A stretch of 64,000 nucleotides of DNA from Bufo bufo (taxonomy: Eukaryota > Chordata > Amphibia > Anura > Bufonidae), in assembly GCF_905171765.1 (NCBI RefSeq), contig NC_053390.1, positions 210,371,359 through 210,435,358 on the forward strand, written 5' to 3'. Made by a program: the position numbers and the translations under genes. Shown here piece after piece: positions 1-12,252 of this stretch. Under the pieces are notes generated by a model that worked only from the letters and a program-made list of their open reading frames with translations, was not told where the DNA came from and did no database searches. The first letter of the stretch is position 1. Each line of letters opens with the position of its first letter.

Positions 1-599
1 GGAGGCGGTGCGGCAGGCGGGATCGCGATCCCCCGCCCGCCTCCCCATGAATGATCGTTGGCTTCTAGAGTTTATACCAGGGTGCCAGCACATTGCTGGC
101 ACCCTGGTATAAACGGCTGACATCTGTGCAGATGTCAGCCGTTTAACCCTTTCCATACCGCGGTCCGTACGGACTGCTGTATGGAAAAAGTTAACTGTCA
201 TCAGTCAGGGAGCTCCCTCCCTCTCCATCGGGGGGCTGCTGTGCCTTTGCAGCCCCCCGATGGAGAGGGAGAGAGCCCCCCTCAGCCCCGTGCTTACCCT
301 TCCCCGTCTGCGAAGTTCTGAGCAGACGGGGAGGGTTCCCATGGCAACAGGACGTCTGCTCAGGCGTCCTGCTGTCCATGGTGCTGAACAGATCTATGCT
401 GAAAGCATAGATCTGTTCAGTATAAGTAAAATACAGTACAGAACAATATATATTGTACTGTACTGTATTATACAGACATCAGACCCACTGGATCTTCAAG
501 AACCAAGCGGGTCTGGGTCAAAAAAATGTAAAAAAAAGTGAAAAAAGTTAAGATAAAAAAAAAACATTTATCACTGAATAAAAATTAAAAAAATAAAAT

Positions 600-1500
600 A
601 AACTACACATATTAGGTATCGCCGCGTCCGTAACGACCTGATCTATAAAATAGTCATGTTACTTTCCCTGCACGGTGAACGCCATAAAAATAAAAAAATA
701 AAAACTATGAGAAAATTGAAATTTTGCCCACCTTACTTCCCAAAAAAGGTAATAAAAGTGATCAAAAAAGTCGCATGTACGCCAAAATAGTACCAATCAA
801 ACCGTCATCTCATCCCGCAAAAAATGAGACCCTACTCGAGATAATCGCCCAAAAGCTGAAAAAACTATGGCTCTTAGACTATGGAAACACTAAAACATGA
901 TTTTTTTTGTTTCAAAAATGAAATCATTGTGTAAAACTTACATAAATAAAAAAAAAAGTATACATATTAGGTATCGCCGCGTCCGTATCGACCGGCTCTA
1001 TAAAAATATCACATGACCTAACCCCTCAGATGACCACCGTAAAAAAATAAAAATAAAAACAGTGTAAAAAAAGCCATTTTTTGCCATCTTACTTCACAAA
1101 AAGTGTAATAGCAAGCGATCAAAAAGTCATATGCACCCCAAAATAGTGCCAATCAAACAGTCATCTCATCCCGCAAAAAATGAGACCCTACTCAAGATAA
1201 TCGCCCAAAAACTGAAAAAACTATGGCTCTTAGACTATGGAGACACTAAAACATTTTTTTGGTTTTAAAAATAAAGTTATTGTATAAAACTTGCATAAAT
1301 AAAAAAAAATGTATACATATTAGGTATCGCCGCGTCCGTGACAACCTGCTCTATAAAATTACCCCATGATCTAACCTGTCAGATGAATGTTGTAAATAAC
1401 AAAAAAAAAAACGTGCCAAAAAAGCTATTTCTTGTTACCTTGCTGCACAAAAAGTGTAATATAGAGCAACCAAAAATCATATGTACCCTAAACTAGTACC
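600..1500. repeat. Internal tandem repeat, about 352-bp unit
   Basis: The marker GGTATCGCCGCGTCCGT recurs near 616, 970 and 1324, a spacing of about 353 bases. Each unit also repeats AAAAAACTATGGCTCTTAGA and an AT-rich spacer. Related single units occur in the elements at 9436-11698, 35597-37327, 43806-45617 and 56757-59861, so the unit is a general building block of these TTAA families. It is non-coding. Confidence 0.75.
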
Positions 1501-2740
1501 AACAAAACTGCCACCCTATCCCGTAGTTTCTAAAATGGAGTCACTTTTTTGGAGTTTCCACTCTAGGGGTGCATCAGGGGGGCTTCAAATGGGACATGGT
1601 GTCAAAAAAACCAGTCCAGCAAAATCTGCCTTCCAAAAACCGTATGGCATTCCTTTCCTTCTGCGCCCTGCCGTGTGCCTGTACAGCTGTTTACGACCAC
1701 ATATGGGGTGTTTCTGTAAACTACAGAATCAGGGCCATAAATAATGAGTTTTGTTTGGCTGTTAACCCTTGCTTTGTAGCTGGAAAAAAAATATTAAAAT
1801 GGAAAATCTGCCAAAAATTTGAAATTTTGAAATTGTGTCTCTATTTTCCATTAAATCTTGTGCAACACCTAAAGGGTTAACAACGTTTGTAAAATCAGTT
1901 TTGAATACCTTGAAGGGTGTAGTTTCTTAGATGGGGTCACTTTTATGGAGTTTCTACTCTAGGGGTGCATCAGGGGGGCTTCAAATGGGACATGGTGTCA
2001 AAAAAACAGTCCAGCAAAATCAGCCTTCCAAAAACCAAACGGCGCACCTTTCCCTCTACGCCCTACTGTGTGCCTGTACAGTAGTTTACGGCCACATATG
2101 GGGTGTTTCTGTAAACAGCAGAGTCAGGGCAATAAAGATACAGTCTTGTTTGGCTGTTAACCCTTGCTTTGTTAGTGGAAAAAATGGGTTAAAATTGAAA
2201 ATTAGGCAAAAAAATGAAATTCTCAAATTTCATCCCCATTTGCCAATAACTCTTGTGCAACACCTAAAGGGTTAACGACGTATGTAAAATCAGTTTTGAA
2301 TACCTTGAGGGGTGTAGTTTCTTAGATGGGGTCACTTTTAGGGAGTTTCTCCTCTAGGGGTGCATCAGGGGGCTTCAAATGGGACATGGTGTCAAAAAAC
2401 CAGTCCATAAAAATCAGCCTTCCAAAAACCATACGGCGCACCTTTCCCTCTACGCCCCGCTGTGTGGCCGTACAGTAGTTTACGGCCACATATTGGGTGT
2501 TTCTGTAAACGGCAGAGTCAGGGCAATAAAGATACAATCTTGTTCGGCTGTTAACCCTTGCTTTGTTAGTGGAAAAAATGGGTTAAAATGAAAAATTTGA
2601 CAAAAAATAAAATTCTCAAATTTCCTCCCCATTTGCCAATAACTCTTGTGCAACACCTAAAGGGTTAATAATGTATGCAAAATCAGTTTTGAATACCTTG
2701 AGGGGTGTAGTTTCTTAGATGGGGTCATTTTTGGGTGGTT
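1500..2740. repeat. Internal tandem repeat, about 395-bp unit
   Basis: GGGGTGTAGTTTCTTAGATGG recurs with its downstream sequence near 1914, 2311 and 2702, with a related start near 1520. The units share the run from 'GGTGCATCAGGGGG' to 'CCAGTCCA' and the string 'CACATATGGGGTGTTTCTGT' or close variants. Short open frames of 70-114 codons recur in each unit only because the DNA is repeated. Confidence 0.75.
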
Positions 2741-3227
2741 TCTATTATGTAAGCCTCGCAAATTGACTTCAGACCTGAACTGGTCCCTAAAAATTTAGTT
2801 TTTGTAAATTTCTGAAAAATTTCAAGATTTGCTTCTAAACTTCTAAGCCTTATAACATCCCCAAAAAATAAAATATCATTCCCAAAACAATTCACACATG
2901 AAGTAGACATATGGGGAATGTAAAGTCATCACAATTTTTTGGGGTATTACTATGTATTACAGAAGTAGAGAAACTGAAACTTTGAAATTTGCAAATTTTT
3001 CCAAATTTTTGGTAAATTAGGTATTTTTTTTGTGCAAAAAAAATAATTTTTTTGACTTCATTTTACCAGTGTCATGAAGTACAATATGTGACGAAAAAAC
3101 AATCTCAGAATGGCCTGGATAAGTCAAAGCGTTTTAAAGTTATTAGCACTTAAAGTGACACTGGTCAGATTTCCAAAAAATGGCCTGGTCCTTAAGGTGA
3201 AAATGAGCCCGGTCCTTAAGGGGTTAA

Positions 3228-4366
3228 AGGAGATAGGGGAGTTTTTCGTGATGAATGATGATTCAGCAGCAGTTAATATAGTTTGGGAGGCTGTGAATGC
3301 CTATCTGAGAGGGATTTTTATAAAGTACACGGTAATATATAAGAAAGGGATAAGGGAGAAAATAACCAATTTGCAACAAGAGGTGGACAAGTATGAGGAT
3401 AATTATATCAAAAATCCTATAAAAAGAAATTATGAGGCCTGGACAGAGAAAGCTTTAAAACTGGAAATGAGCGACTCTTAATGGCAGAGCAACAGAAAGA
3501 AAAATTATGTGAGGGACAATTATATCTACGCGCAAAAGTTAGCGGCCCTAGCAGCGACTCAGACCAAAAAAATAAATTATATACATTGCCTATTAGATGA
3601 AACAGGAAATAAAATCACTGAACACGCAGCGAAAATAGAATTGCTTCAAGAATACTTTAAAGACATATACAATACTAAGATAAATAAGAATCCGGTACAA
3701 ATTCAACAGTTTCTGGAGACAATAACTATCTCTACGTTAACATCAGAGCAAAGTGAGAAATTGGAGGCCCCCTTGAATGCCCTGGAAGTGGACAAAATAT
3801 TATCTAGTATCACGAAAAATAAATCCCCAGGCATAGACGGTATCCCGTTTGAAGTCTATGCTCAATATAAAGAAATTTTAATCTCGAAAAACTATTGACA
3901 ATATGGGACGACTCGAGAAAGATAGGGAAACTGCCAGACTCATTGAGAGAGGCATTAATTACATTGATTCTAAAACCGGGGAAAGATCCAACCCTTCCGG
4001 ACTCATATCGTCCCATTTCACTAATTAACACTGACAATAAAATATTGGCAAAGATTTTGGCAAGTAGGCTTAGAAGTGTGGTATCGGGACTGGTACATGA
4101 GGATCAGACGGGCTTCATGTCAGGTAAAACCACAACGGATAATGTCATGCGCTATTTTGTGAACACCCAGCTTGAGCCCGATAATAGCGGTAAACAACTG
4201 ATTGTTACATTGGATGCCTCAAAGGCGTTTGACACTGTAGAATGGCCTTTTTTGATGGCAACATTGAAGAAGATGGGACTCGGAGATAATTTTATATCCT
4301 GAGTAAATCTGCTATATACGGAAATTTCATCAAAAGTGATATTGAACTGAGAATATTCTGATAATA
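3228..4366 (+). pseudogene. L1-type LINE ORF2 relic, linker and reverse transcriptase part
   Basis: Broken reading frames carry the hallmarks of an L1/Tx1-type ORF2 reverse transcriptase: SPGIDGIPFEVY, then SYRPISLINTDNKILAKIL, EDQTGFM and the catalytic block DASKAFDTVEW. The N-terminal part (3228-3480) reads as an ORF2 linker (VWEAVNAYLRG, NPIKRNYEAW). There is a stop at 3481, a frame change near 3895 and a stop near 4302, so it cannot be expressed whole. The distal YADD-type block is missing because the frame is cut by the Tc1 fragment at 4369. The family-A TTAA element at 1-3227 appears to have inserted into this LINE. Confidence 0.85.
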
Positions 4367-4368
4367 TA

Positions 4369-4605
4369 CAGTACAGACCAAAAGTTTGGACACACCTTCT
4401 CATTCAAAGAGATTTCTTTATTTTCATGACTATGAAGGCATCAAAACTATGAATTAACACATGTGGAATTATATACATAACAAACAAGTGTGAAACAACT
4501 GAAAATATGTCATTCTAGGTTCTTCAAAGTAGCCACCTTTTGCTTTGATTACTGCTTTGCACACTCTTGGCATTCTCTTGATGAGCGTCAAGAGGTAGTC
4601 CCCTG
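4369..4605. mobile_element. Tc1/mariner end fragment (CAGTACAGACC family)
   Basis: Starts CAGTACAGACCAAAAG after a TA dinucleotide and continues for about 237 bases, closely matching the left end of the element at 51546-52486. It stops at the transposase C-terminal region, after which LINE sequence resumes at about 4606. No second terminal repeat is present. ORF2 sequence between the RT core and the C-terminal region is also missing, so a deletion accompanied or followed this insertion. Confidence 0.8.
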
Positions 4606-5768
4606 AAAGATAAAAGCACAAATATTGTGTACTCACGAGAGGGAGGGCAGATTATCAGTTCCAGATGTGGAACTCTATTTTATTTCCGGCCAAATAAAAA
4701 ACATAATAATGTGGAGTAATACGCAAAGATATAAATTTATGATCGTAGGAATAAATAAAAGACTAGAGAAATGTAATATCTTTCAATTAATTGTAGCTGG
4801 GATTTTGAGACAGAGTAGTAACAAGATACCGCTCTTTGAGCTGATGGATATGGTTTGGAGACAGGCAAGGAAACTGTGGAACCAGATGGGACTCCATGCG
4901 GACACCATACTGTGGGGTAATATCCATCTTACTGATCTGATGCTGATCGAGCAGTGTGGTGGAAACATGGAGTCTACAAACTGGGCCAGATATGGAAGCG
5001 AGGCAACATAATAACATACGAAGATCTTAAAAAGGAGTACAAACTGGTTAATTTAGAAGTGGGATTCTTCTACTTACAGTTAAAATGTGCAGTACGAAGG
5101 TTGGTAGGAAAAACTACACAAATAGAGACCCTTCCGCAGCCGCTGCTTAATATATCTAGATTAACGGCAGGGGGGAAATATATGAATGTTTGCTACATCA
5201 AAAGACTAAGGGAAGAGCAACTTCCAGCCTAATGTATAAATGGAGAGAGGTTATAAATCCCCAGCAAGAAGAGTTTTGGGTAACAGCAATACAGCAAAAA
5301 AATTGGGTCTCAAAGAATTTTTCATATAGGATCACCCAATTTTATATACTAAACAGTATGCAACATCAAGAAATTGCATCCAAACTCCTCTTTCAGGCAA
5401 GGAAATGTATTATGGTACATTGGGGAGGTAGGGCTTCCCCCTCGATTAAAGAATGGGAGAGGCTCACTAAAAATGCACTAACTAGAGAAGAATTCCATTT
5501 GGTAAATATTCAAAAGAAAAATAGATTTGCAAAACTATGGAAGATATTCCTTGGATGTTTTTGGTTACTTTATTCTCCGGTGCGCTGGGGCCCCGGGGGG
5601 TGGGGAGGGAGAGAATGCAGGGAGGTACTATTACACTTTTATTTTTCAGGCAGCAAATAAAGAAAAATGGGGGGGGGGGGGTGTTATACATGAAATTGTA
5701 ATTTTTAAGTTGTTACGATGTTTTGTATGATGCAAGAAAATATATAATAAAGATTATAAAAAAAATAA
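4606..5768 (+). pseudogene. L1-type LINE ORF2 C-terminal region and 3' UTR
   Basis: Successive frames (4625-5011, 4954-5232, 5190-5560) read as the C-terminal part of an L1-type ORF2, for example GRLSVPDVELYFISGQIKN, ITYEDLKKEYKL and SIKEWERL. Each is ended by a frameshift or stop. From about 5560 the sequence is G-rich 3' UTR that closes in AATAAAGATTATAAAAAAA at about 5745-5768, a plausible polyadenylation tail. With 3228-4366 it forms one degraded plus-strand LINE copy. Confidence 0.8.
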
Positions 5769-6778
5769 ACTCAGCATTCATTATTGATCAAACAAAATCT
5801 CTGCTTCACCAGATTAGACCATAATAATGAGTGATACCGAAGGCATACCTGGCAGTCTTACCCTCAGCCATCTTACAAACCTCAGCGAGTGTCTTCAGCT
5901 CTGTCTCCTGCACTAACATTGCTGGAGGGAGTGGTTCCTTCTTGACAACATCAGATTAAGTAGGAACAGCATATACTGTCCGAGATGATCCATCTTCCAA
6001 GAACCTGAAATTATCTACGAGAAACTCAAAATTTGGTTATTATTTGGAGACAGTCATGTGAATTTGAATTTTTATTTTTAGAGGTGGGAAGGCACTACTA
6101 CTCCCTCCCCCCTCCAGAAGCAGCAGAGTAGTCTGATCTAAATTTGTGCACCTTTTAAAGCGGTAAACAGTTGGTGAGAGGAGTAGGAACTGCATTACTA
6201 TCTATTCCTACACATGTGATACTACCCTTAGCCATGAGAAATCATGGAACATGTTTGCTATAAGGCAATGGAAACAGATCCTAAAGATAGTATAGATAAT
6301 AGGGATCCAGCATTTGATTCTGGATTGTTAATTCCATATGGGCGTTGCACTTGAAGGGCTGAACATTTGTAGCTCCTTCCACGGGCGAGGAAGTGGGCAA
6401 GTACATACAAAGTCTTCCTTCCCCCTTCTTGTGGGGGGGACTGATAAGGCAGGTGTGGCTGCCTTAGGCTTTTGTTCAATTCAACTTCAACAAAATGGAG
6501 GGCTATAGTGAACTTCACTCAGGCCTAGCTAATACTAGACCTTTCCAGATGATCCTTAAGACCATCTACAAAGGCAGCACTTAAGATTTTCTCATGCATA
6601 TCTAAGGTACGCTGAAAGCCAAATCCACCCAACTTTTCTGGAGTCCAGTGAAAACTTTCTCCACACTCTCTGCCCTGTCCTGATGCATCTTCAGACAATG
6701 TGACAGGATAATCACCTAAATGCTTCCTCCCCCACCCACTGTTGAAGCTACAACCTTGAGAGAAAGAATCCCCAGCTC
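5769..6778 (-). other. Unassigned stretch with a weak retroelement gag-like remnant
   Basis: No intact gene. On the minus strand, 6530-6780 contains an open run with a gag-like flavour (for example SAAFVDGLKDHLERS), and 6258-6518 has an 86-codon frame. Neither carries a recognisable zinc knuckle or protease. This could be a degraded LTR-element gag, but the evidence is compositional only. Confidence 0.25.
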
Positions 6779-6780
6779 TA

Positions 6781-8339
6781 CAGTCGTGGCCAAAAGTTTT
6801 GAGAATTAGATAAATATTGGAAATTGGAAAAGTTGCTGCTTAAGTTTTTATAATAGCAATTTGCATATACTCCAGAATGTTATGAAGAGTGATCAGATGA
6901 ATTGCATAGTCCTTCTTTGCCATGAAAATTAACTTAATCCCAAAAAAACCTTTCCACTGCATTTCATTGCTGTCATTAAAGGACCTGCTGAGATCATTTC
7001 AGTAATCGTCTTGTTAACTCAGGTGAGAATGTTGACGAGCACAAGGCTGGAGATCATTATGTCAGGCTGATTGGGTTAAAATGGCAGACTTGACATGTTA
7101 AAGAGGAGGGTGATGCTTGAAATCATTGTTCTTCCATTGTTAACCATGGTGACCTGCAAAGAAACGCGTGCAGCCATCATTGCGTTGCATAAAAATGGCT
7201 TCACAGGCAAGGATATTGTGGCTACTAAGATTGCACCTCAATCAACAATTTATAGGATCATCAAGAACTTCAAGGAAAGCGGTTCAATTCTTGTTAAGAA
7301 GGCTTCAGGGCGTCCAAGAAAGTCCAGCAAGCGCCAGGATAGTCTCCTAAAGAGGATTTAGCTGCGGGATCGGAGAGCCACCAGTGCAGAGCTTGCTCAG
7401 GAATGGCAGCAGGCAGGTGTGAGCGCATCTGCACGCACAGTGAGGCGAAGACTTTTGGAAGATGGCCTAGTGTCAAGAAGGCCAGCAAAGAAGCCACTTC
7501 TCTCCAAAAAAAACATCAGGGACAGATTGATCTTCTGCAGAAAGTATGGTGAATGGACTGCTGAGGACTGGGGCAAAGTCATATTCTCCAATGAAGCCTC
7601 TTTCCGATTGTTTGGGGCATCTGGAAAAAGGCTTGTCCGGAGAAGAAAAGGTGAGCGCTACCATCAGTCCTGTGTCATGCCAACAGTTAAGCATCCTGAA
7701 ACCATTCATGTGTGGGGTTGCTTCTCATCCAAGGGAGTGGGCTCACTCACAATTTTGCCCAAAAACAGAGCCATGAATAAAGAATGGTACCAAAACACCC
7801 TCCAACAGCAACTTCTTCCAACAATCCAACAACAGTTTGGTGAAGAACAATGCATTTTCCAGCATGATGGAGCACCGTGCCATAAGGCAAAAGTGATAAC
7901 TAAGTGGCTCGGGGACCAAAACATTGACATTTTGGGTCCATGGCCCGGAAACTCCCCAGATCTTAATCCCATTGAGAACTTGTGGTCAATCCTCAAGAGG
8001 CGGGTGGACAAACAAAAACCCACTAATTCTGACAAACTCCAAGAAGTGATTATGAAAGAATGGGTTGCTATCAGTCAGGAATTGGCCCAGAAGTTGATTG
8101 AGAACATGCCCAGTCGAATTGCAGTGGTCCTGAAAAAGAAGGGCCAACACTGCAAATACTGACTCTTTGCATAAATGTCATGTAATTGTCGATAAAAGCC
8201 TTTAAAACGTATGAAGTGCGTGTAATTATATTTCACTACATCACAGAAACAACTGAAACAAAAGATCTAAAAGCAGTTTAGCAGCAAACTTTGTGAAAAC
8301 TAATATTTGTGTCGTTCTCAAAACTTTTGGCCACGACTG
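6781..8339 (+). mobile_element. Tc1/mariner transposon, near full length (1,559 bp)
   Basis: Both ends carry the inverted repeat CAGTCGTGGCCAAAAG..., and similarity continues inward for about 40 bases with a few mismatches. The element is flanked by TA (6779-6780 and 8340-8341), the expected mariner-type target duplication. It encloses one transposase frame on the plus strand. Length and organisation are normal for an autonomous Tc1 element, but the transposase is damaged. The flanking DNA (5769-6778 and 8342-9395) was presumably contiguous before insertion. Confidence 0.95.
7146..8162 (+). pseudogene. Tc1-type transposase with a nonsense codon and a mutated first catalytic residue
   Basis: Starting at MVTCKETRAA, the frame spans about 338 codons, the normal Tc1 length. 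The order is an N-terminal helix-turn-helix region, a second DNA-binding domain (SARTVRRRLLEDGL), then the catalytic domain with VWGCF, FQHDGAPCH and SPDLNPIENLW. A single in-frame TAG lies at 7359-7361; CAG is the likely ancestral codon. The first catalytic Asp is replaced: the codon at 7590-7592 is AAT (FSNEASF), where family members have FSDE. The second Asp (GAT, 7866-7868) and the Glu (GAG, 7974-7976) remain, 35 residues apart, so this is DD35E spacing by my count. I used the ATG at 7146 because it fits the family N-terminus better than the upstream ATG at 7095. Confidence 0.93.
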
Positions 8340-8341
8340 TA

Positions 8342-9395
8342 CATTGGTCTAAACCTTCTAAATCTCACTAACAACATGAGAAAACTCTTTTTTTTTTTTT
8401 TTAACTAATTCTCTACAAAACAGCATAGGTAAGTCCTCTGAATTGGGAATTCTACTCATCAGGTAAAATAGAAATCTCACATTTTCCTGTGACTGAAATT
8501 CACACATCTGAATAAGGACTTAGAATGGGTGCAAACTTAGATTGACTGGATTGGTCAGGGACACTTCCAATTGGCATCATAGGAATAATCTCTGCAGGCA
8601 CATTTTAAACTAGTGGAACATACAATTAGGAAAGGTTATTTGCAGACATCATTGGATCTAATCCAATACTGGGACCTATCACATGAATGGAACCCTGTCT
8701 GGAAGATCTATAGATAACACACATGTTAGTATCTTCACAGTCTGCAGATGCATTACCAGTTACCAGCCCCCACCATAAGAGGGGTTGAATTCCTGGGGGG
8801 TACTTCACTAGAGCATAATAGGGGAATGGAAAGGAAAGCAGCAGAATACGCGATGGGAGAGGTTCCCTCTGGAGGTGCAGATTCCAGGAAAAAAAAAAAA
8901 ACAGGAAAAGTTATTGTAGAACTAAAAGATACAGAATAACCAGTGTGGGTTACAGCAGATTTGAGAAAGGGGGATGGGATGCCACATGGCAACTTCTTTG
9001 TTCTCTATAGGATTCAAAATCCTCCATCTTGCAATAGAAATGCTGATAATTTCTCCAATTTAAATCAACTTCCATCAATCACTTTCATATACATTTTTTC
9101 ACCATAACTCAGCTTGCACCAGCCTATTACCCTTTAATCAACTTTCCTTTTCCTTCAATACACTTAGCCACAAACTTTTATTTAATCTACCTCCTACTGC
9201 ACTTTCCTTCTTATGCAGTTTCCTTCTTATGCAGTTTCTATATGCAGCCTCTAGGGGGGACTCTTACACAGTATCACAAAATGCTTTCAACTTTCTAACT
9301 GAAACTTTTCCTCTTTCTTTCATTAGCTGAGCCGTTGTTGACATCTCCTCATTATATCCTGTAACATTAAGATTGCCCTGTTTTTGTGGTTACAC
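8342..9395. other. No recognisable gene or repeat
   Basis: AT-rich sequence with a poly-T run near 8388 and no long conserved frame. The minus-strand frames at 8626-8808 and 8753-8992 have no recognisable motif. It may be the continuation of the unassigned stretch left of the Tc1 insertion. Confidence 0.3.
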
Positions 9396-11808
9396 ACAGA
9401 TCGAACGATATCTGATTACTATCAAATCCGCTAGCTTAACCCCTTTCACCTTTAAAGACCCGGCCATTTTTTGCAAATCTGACCAGTGTCACTTTAAGTG
9501 GTGATAACTTTAAAACGCTTTGACTTATCTAGGTCATTCTGAGAATGTTTTTTCGTCACATATTGTACTTCATGACACTGGTAAAATGAAGTTAAAAAAA
9601 AATTCATTTTTATTTATATAAAAATACCAAATTTTCCAAATTCTTTTTAAAAATTGCAAATTTCCAAGTTTCAATTTCTCTACTTCTATAATACATAGTA
9701 ATACCTTCAAAAATTGTTATTACTTTACATTCCCCATATGACTACTTCATGTTTGGATCATTTTGGGAATATTTTATTTTTTGGTGATGTTACATGGCTT
9801 AGAAGTTTAGAAGCAAATCTTGAAATTTTTCAGGAATTTTCAAAAACCCAATTTTTAGGGACCAGTTCAGGTCTGAAGTCACTTTGCGAGGCTTACATAA
9901 TAGAAACCACCCAAAATGACCCCATTCTATAAACTAAACCCCTAAAGGTATTCAAAACAGATTTTACAAATGTTGTTAACCCTTTAGGTGTTCCACAAGA
10001 ATTAATGGAAAATTGAGATACAATTTCAAAATTTCACTTTTTGGCAGATTTTCCATTTTAATAATTTTTTTCCCAGTTATAAAGCAAGTGTTAATAGCCA
10101 AACCAAACTCAATATTTATGGCCCATATTCTGTAGTTTACAGAAACACCCCATATGTGGTCGTAAACCACTGTACGGGCACACGGCAGGGCGCAGAAGGA
10201 AAGGAATGCCATACGGTTTTTGGAAGGCAGGTTTTGCAGGACTGTTTTTTTTGACACCATGTCCCATTTGAGCCCCCCTGATGCCCTCCTAGCTGTTTTG
10301 GCACCGTTTTTATTTTTTGTTATTTACAACATTCATCTGACAGGTTAGATCATGTGATATTTTTGTAGACCAGGTTGTCACGGATGCGGCGATACCTAAT
10401 ATGTATACATTTTTTAATTTATGTAAGTTTTACACAATAATATCATTTGAAACCAAAAAAAAAAAATCATGTTTTAGTGTCTCCATATTCTGAGAGCCAT
10501 AGTTTTTGCAGTTTTTGGGCGATTATCTTAGGTAGGGTCTCATTTTTTGCGAGATGAGATGACTGTTTGGCACTATTTTGGGTTGCATATGACTTTTTGA
10601 TCGCTTGCTATTACACTTTTTATGATGTAAGGTGACAAAAAATGGTTTAGTTAGCACAGTTTTTATTTTAAATCTTTTACGGTGTTCATCTAAGGGGTTA
10701 GGTCATGTGATATTTTTATAGAGCCGGTCGATACGAACGCAGCGATACCAAATATGTATACAAATATGTATTTATTTATGTAAGTTTTACACAATAACAG
10801 CTTAAAATGATGTTTTAGTGTCTCCATATTCTGAGCCATAGTTTTTTTATTTTTTGGGCGATTGTCTCAGGTAGGGGCTCATTTTTTGCAGGATGAGGTG
10901 ACAGTTAGATTGGTACTATTTTGGTGGGCAAACGCCTTTTTGATCGCTTGCTGTTTTGTGATGTAAGGTGACAAAAAAATGGTTTTTTTTAGCACAGTTT
11001 TTACTTTTTACGGTGTTCATCTGAGGGGTTAGGTCATGTGATATGTTTATAGAGCCGGTCGTATAAACACGGCGATACCTAATATGTATACTTTTTTAGT
11101 TTTTCCTATTTTTTTACCTTTTTTTTTTTTTTTTACTTTATTTGGGGAAAATTACGTTTTTGTTTATTTTTACTTGAAACTTTTAATTTTTTGGGGGGAA
11201 AACTTTATTTTTTCAACCTTTTTTTTTCACTTAATTTTTTTGTCCCACTTTGGGACTTCAACTTTTGGGGGTCTAATCCTTTACAATGCATTCCAATACT
11301 TCTGTATTGGAATGCATTGGCTGTATGAGTAATACTGTGTGTATTACTCATACAGCTTCTGGCCTGTGAGATCCAGGGGGCTGGATCTCACAGGCTCGTC
11401 CCCATAGCCGCATGGGGACCCAATGGCACCGCCACACGCCGCCGCAAACCGCATGTAAAGCCTCAAACCGCAGGTCTGAATTGACCTGCGGTTTGCGGCG
11501 AACATCGACACGGGGGGTCACGGGACCCTCCCGCGCATTTAGCCAAGGTGCCTGCTCAATGATTTGAGCAGGCACCGGGTTCCGATCACCGCCGGGCGGC
11601 GGTGATCGGAAATACACATGACGTACCGGTACGTCATGGCTCCTTAAGGACTCGGGAAACATGCCGTAACGGTACGTCATAAGTCCTTAAGGGGTTAAAG
11701 CAGTTACACAAAGATCGAACGATATCTGATTACTATTGAACCTGCCAGCTTAGAGCGGTTACACAAAGGTCAAACGATATCTAATCACTATCGAAATCCG
11801 CAAATCCT
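9392..11808. repeat. 58-bp tandem repeat interrupted by a TTAA element
   Basis: A unit of about 58 bases containing GATCGAACGATATCTGATTA occurs left of the TTAA element (about 9392-9435) and twice to its right (11699-11757 and 11758-11808, the latter diverged). Without the element the flanks join as CTAGCTTAAAGCAGTTACAC, which matches the next unit boundary (CCAGCTTAGAGCGGTTACAC). Confidence 0.7.
9436..11698 (+). mobile_element. Complete TTAA-target transposon, family A
   Basis: Bounded by TTAACCCCTTTCACC on the left and CTTAAGGGGTTAA on the right, with TTAA at both ends (9436-9439 and 11695-11698). Near the right end are nested short palindromes, including ACGTACCGGTACGT (about 11632-11645). 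One copy of the 395-bp unit (about 9980-10270, inverted relative to the copy at 1-3227) and several 350-bp-type units fill the interior. There is no transposase frame. At 2.26 kb this is the cleanest reference copy of the family in the window. Confidence 0.85.
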
Positions 11809-12110
11809 TTGGTGAAGACCCCTGGTCCAATTCACCTCTGTAGGGATACAAAATCTTAATAACTGCCCGTAATCGTCGTTAATCCTACTCATGCCCGTAG
11901 AACACATAGTGCAACAGCACTCTACAAACCAAATAAAGTACAAAGGTATATTGTATTGCCAATGCTATGCTAATAAATTAGAGATGCTTAGCCAATACAT
12001 TTTGTACAAAATTATTTGAGCCCGTCTGCCGCACGGCAAGGCGATCTCTATAAGACGGGTCCTAACACTAAACCTCACCTGTTGGGTGCCATAACAGCGA
12101 CCATGAAATT
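11809..12110. other. Unassigned unique-looking sequence
   Basis: AT-rich, no conserved frame. The 9396-9435 and 11699-12110 stretches together may be a degraded LTR-type sequence, but no terminal dinucleotides or primer-binding site can be shown. Confidence 0.25.
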
Positions 12111-12112
12111 CA

Positions 12113-12180
12113 GGAAGTGTAGGTCCCACATGCATGCTGGGCCCCTTTTGGTCCAGCATGCATGTGGGACCTACACTTCC
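12113..12180. repeat. Near-perfect short inverted repeat (hairpin)
   Basis: Two arms of about 28 bases, starting GGAAGTGTAGGTCCCACATG and ending in its reverse complement, are separated by about 12 bases. The arm core ATGCATGC is itself self-complementary. It could be a very small MITE or a hairpin-forming transcript; no target duplication is obvious. Confidence 0.8.
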
Positions 12181-12252
12181 AGTTTAGGCACTCGTTCTCT
12201 AAAAGGTTCGCTATCACTGGTATAAGGTAATCTAGGGCATTACTTTCCACAC

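Larger units (their letters stand above)
1..3227 (-). mobile_element. TTAA-target non-autonomous DNA transposon, family A, truncated by window edge
   Basis: The right end reads CCTTAAGGGGTTAA, and the final TTAA (3224-3227) is the expected target site. The terminal 170 bases (3050-3227) are the reverse complement of the left end of the complete copy at 9436-11698, so this copy lies on the minus strand and its other end is outside the window. The interior holds short palindromes (about 60-150 and 195-420) and two sets of long tandem repeats. No transposase is visible, and the short open frames across it are not conserved as protein. TTAA targets are used by both piggyBac and Kolobok transposases; I cannot choose between them from this copy alone. 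Confidence 0.75.

Noticed and set aside
1..3227. Assignment of the TTAA families firmly to piggyBac or to Kolobok
   Set aside because: Both use TTAA, and the copies carry no transposase. Terminal similarity to an intact autonomous element would be needed.
12183..12235. tRNA-like GGTTCGC string
   Set aside because: No cloverleaf can be built around it.
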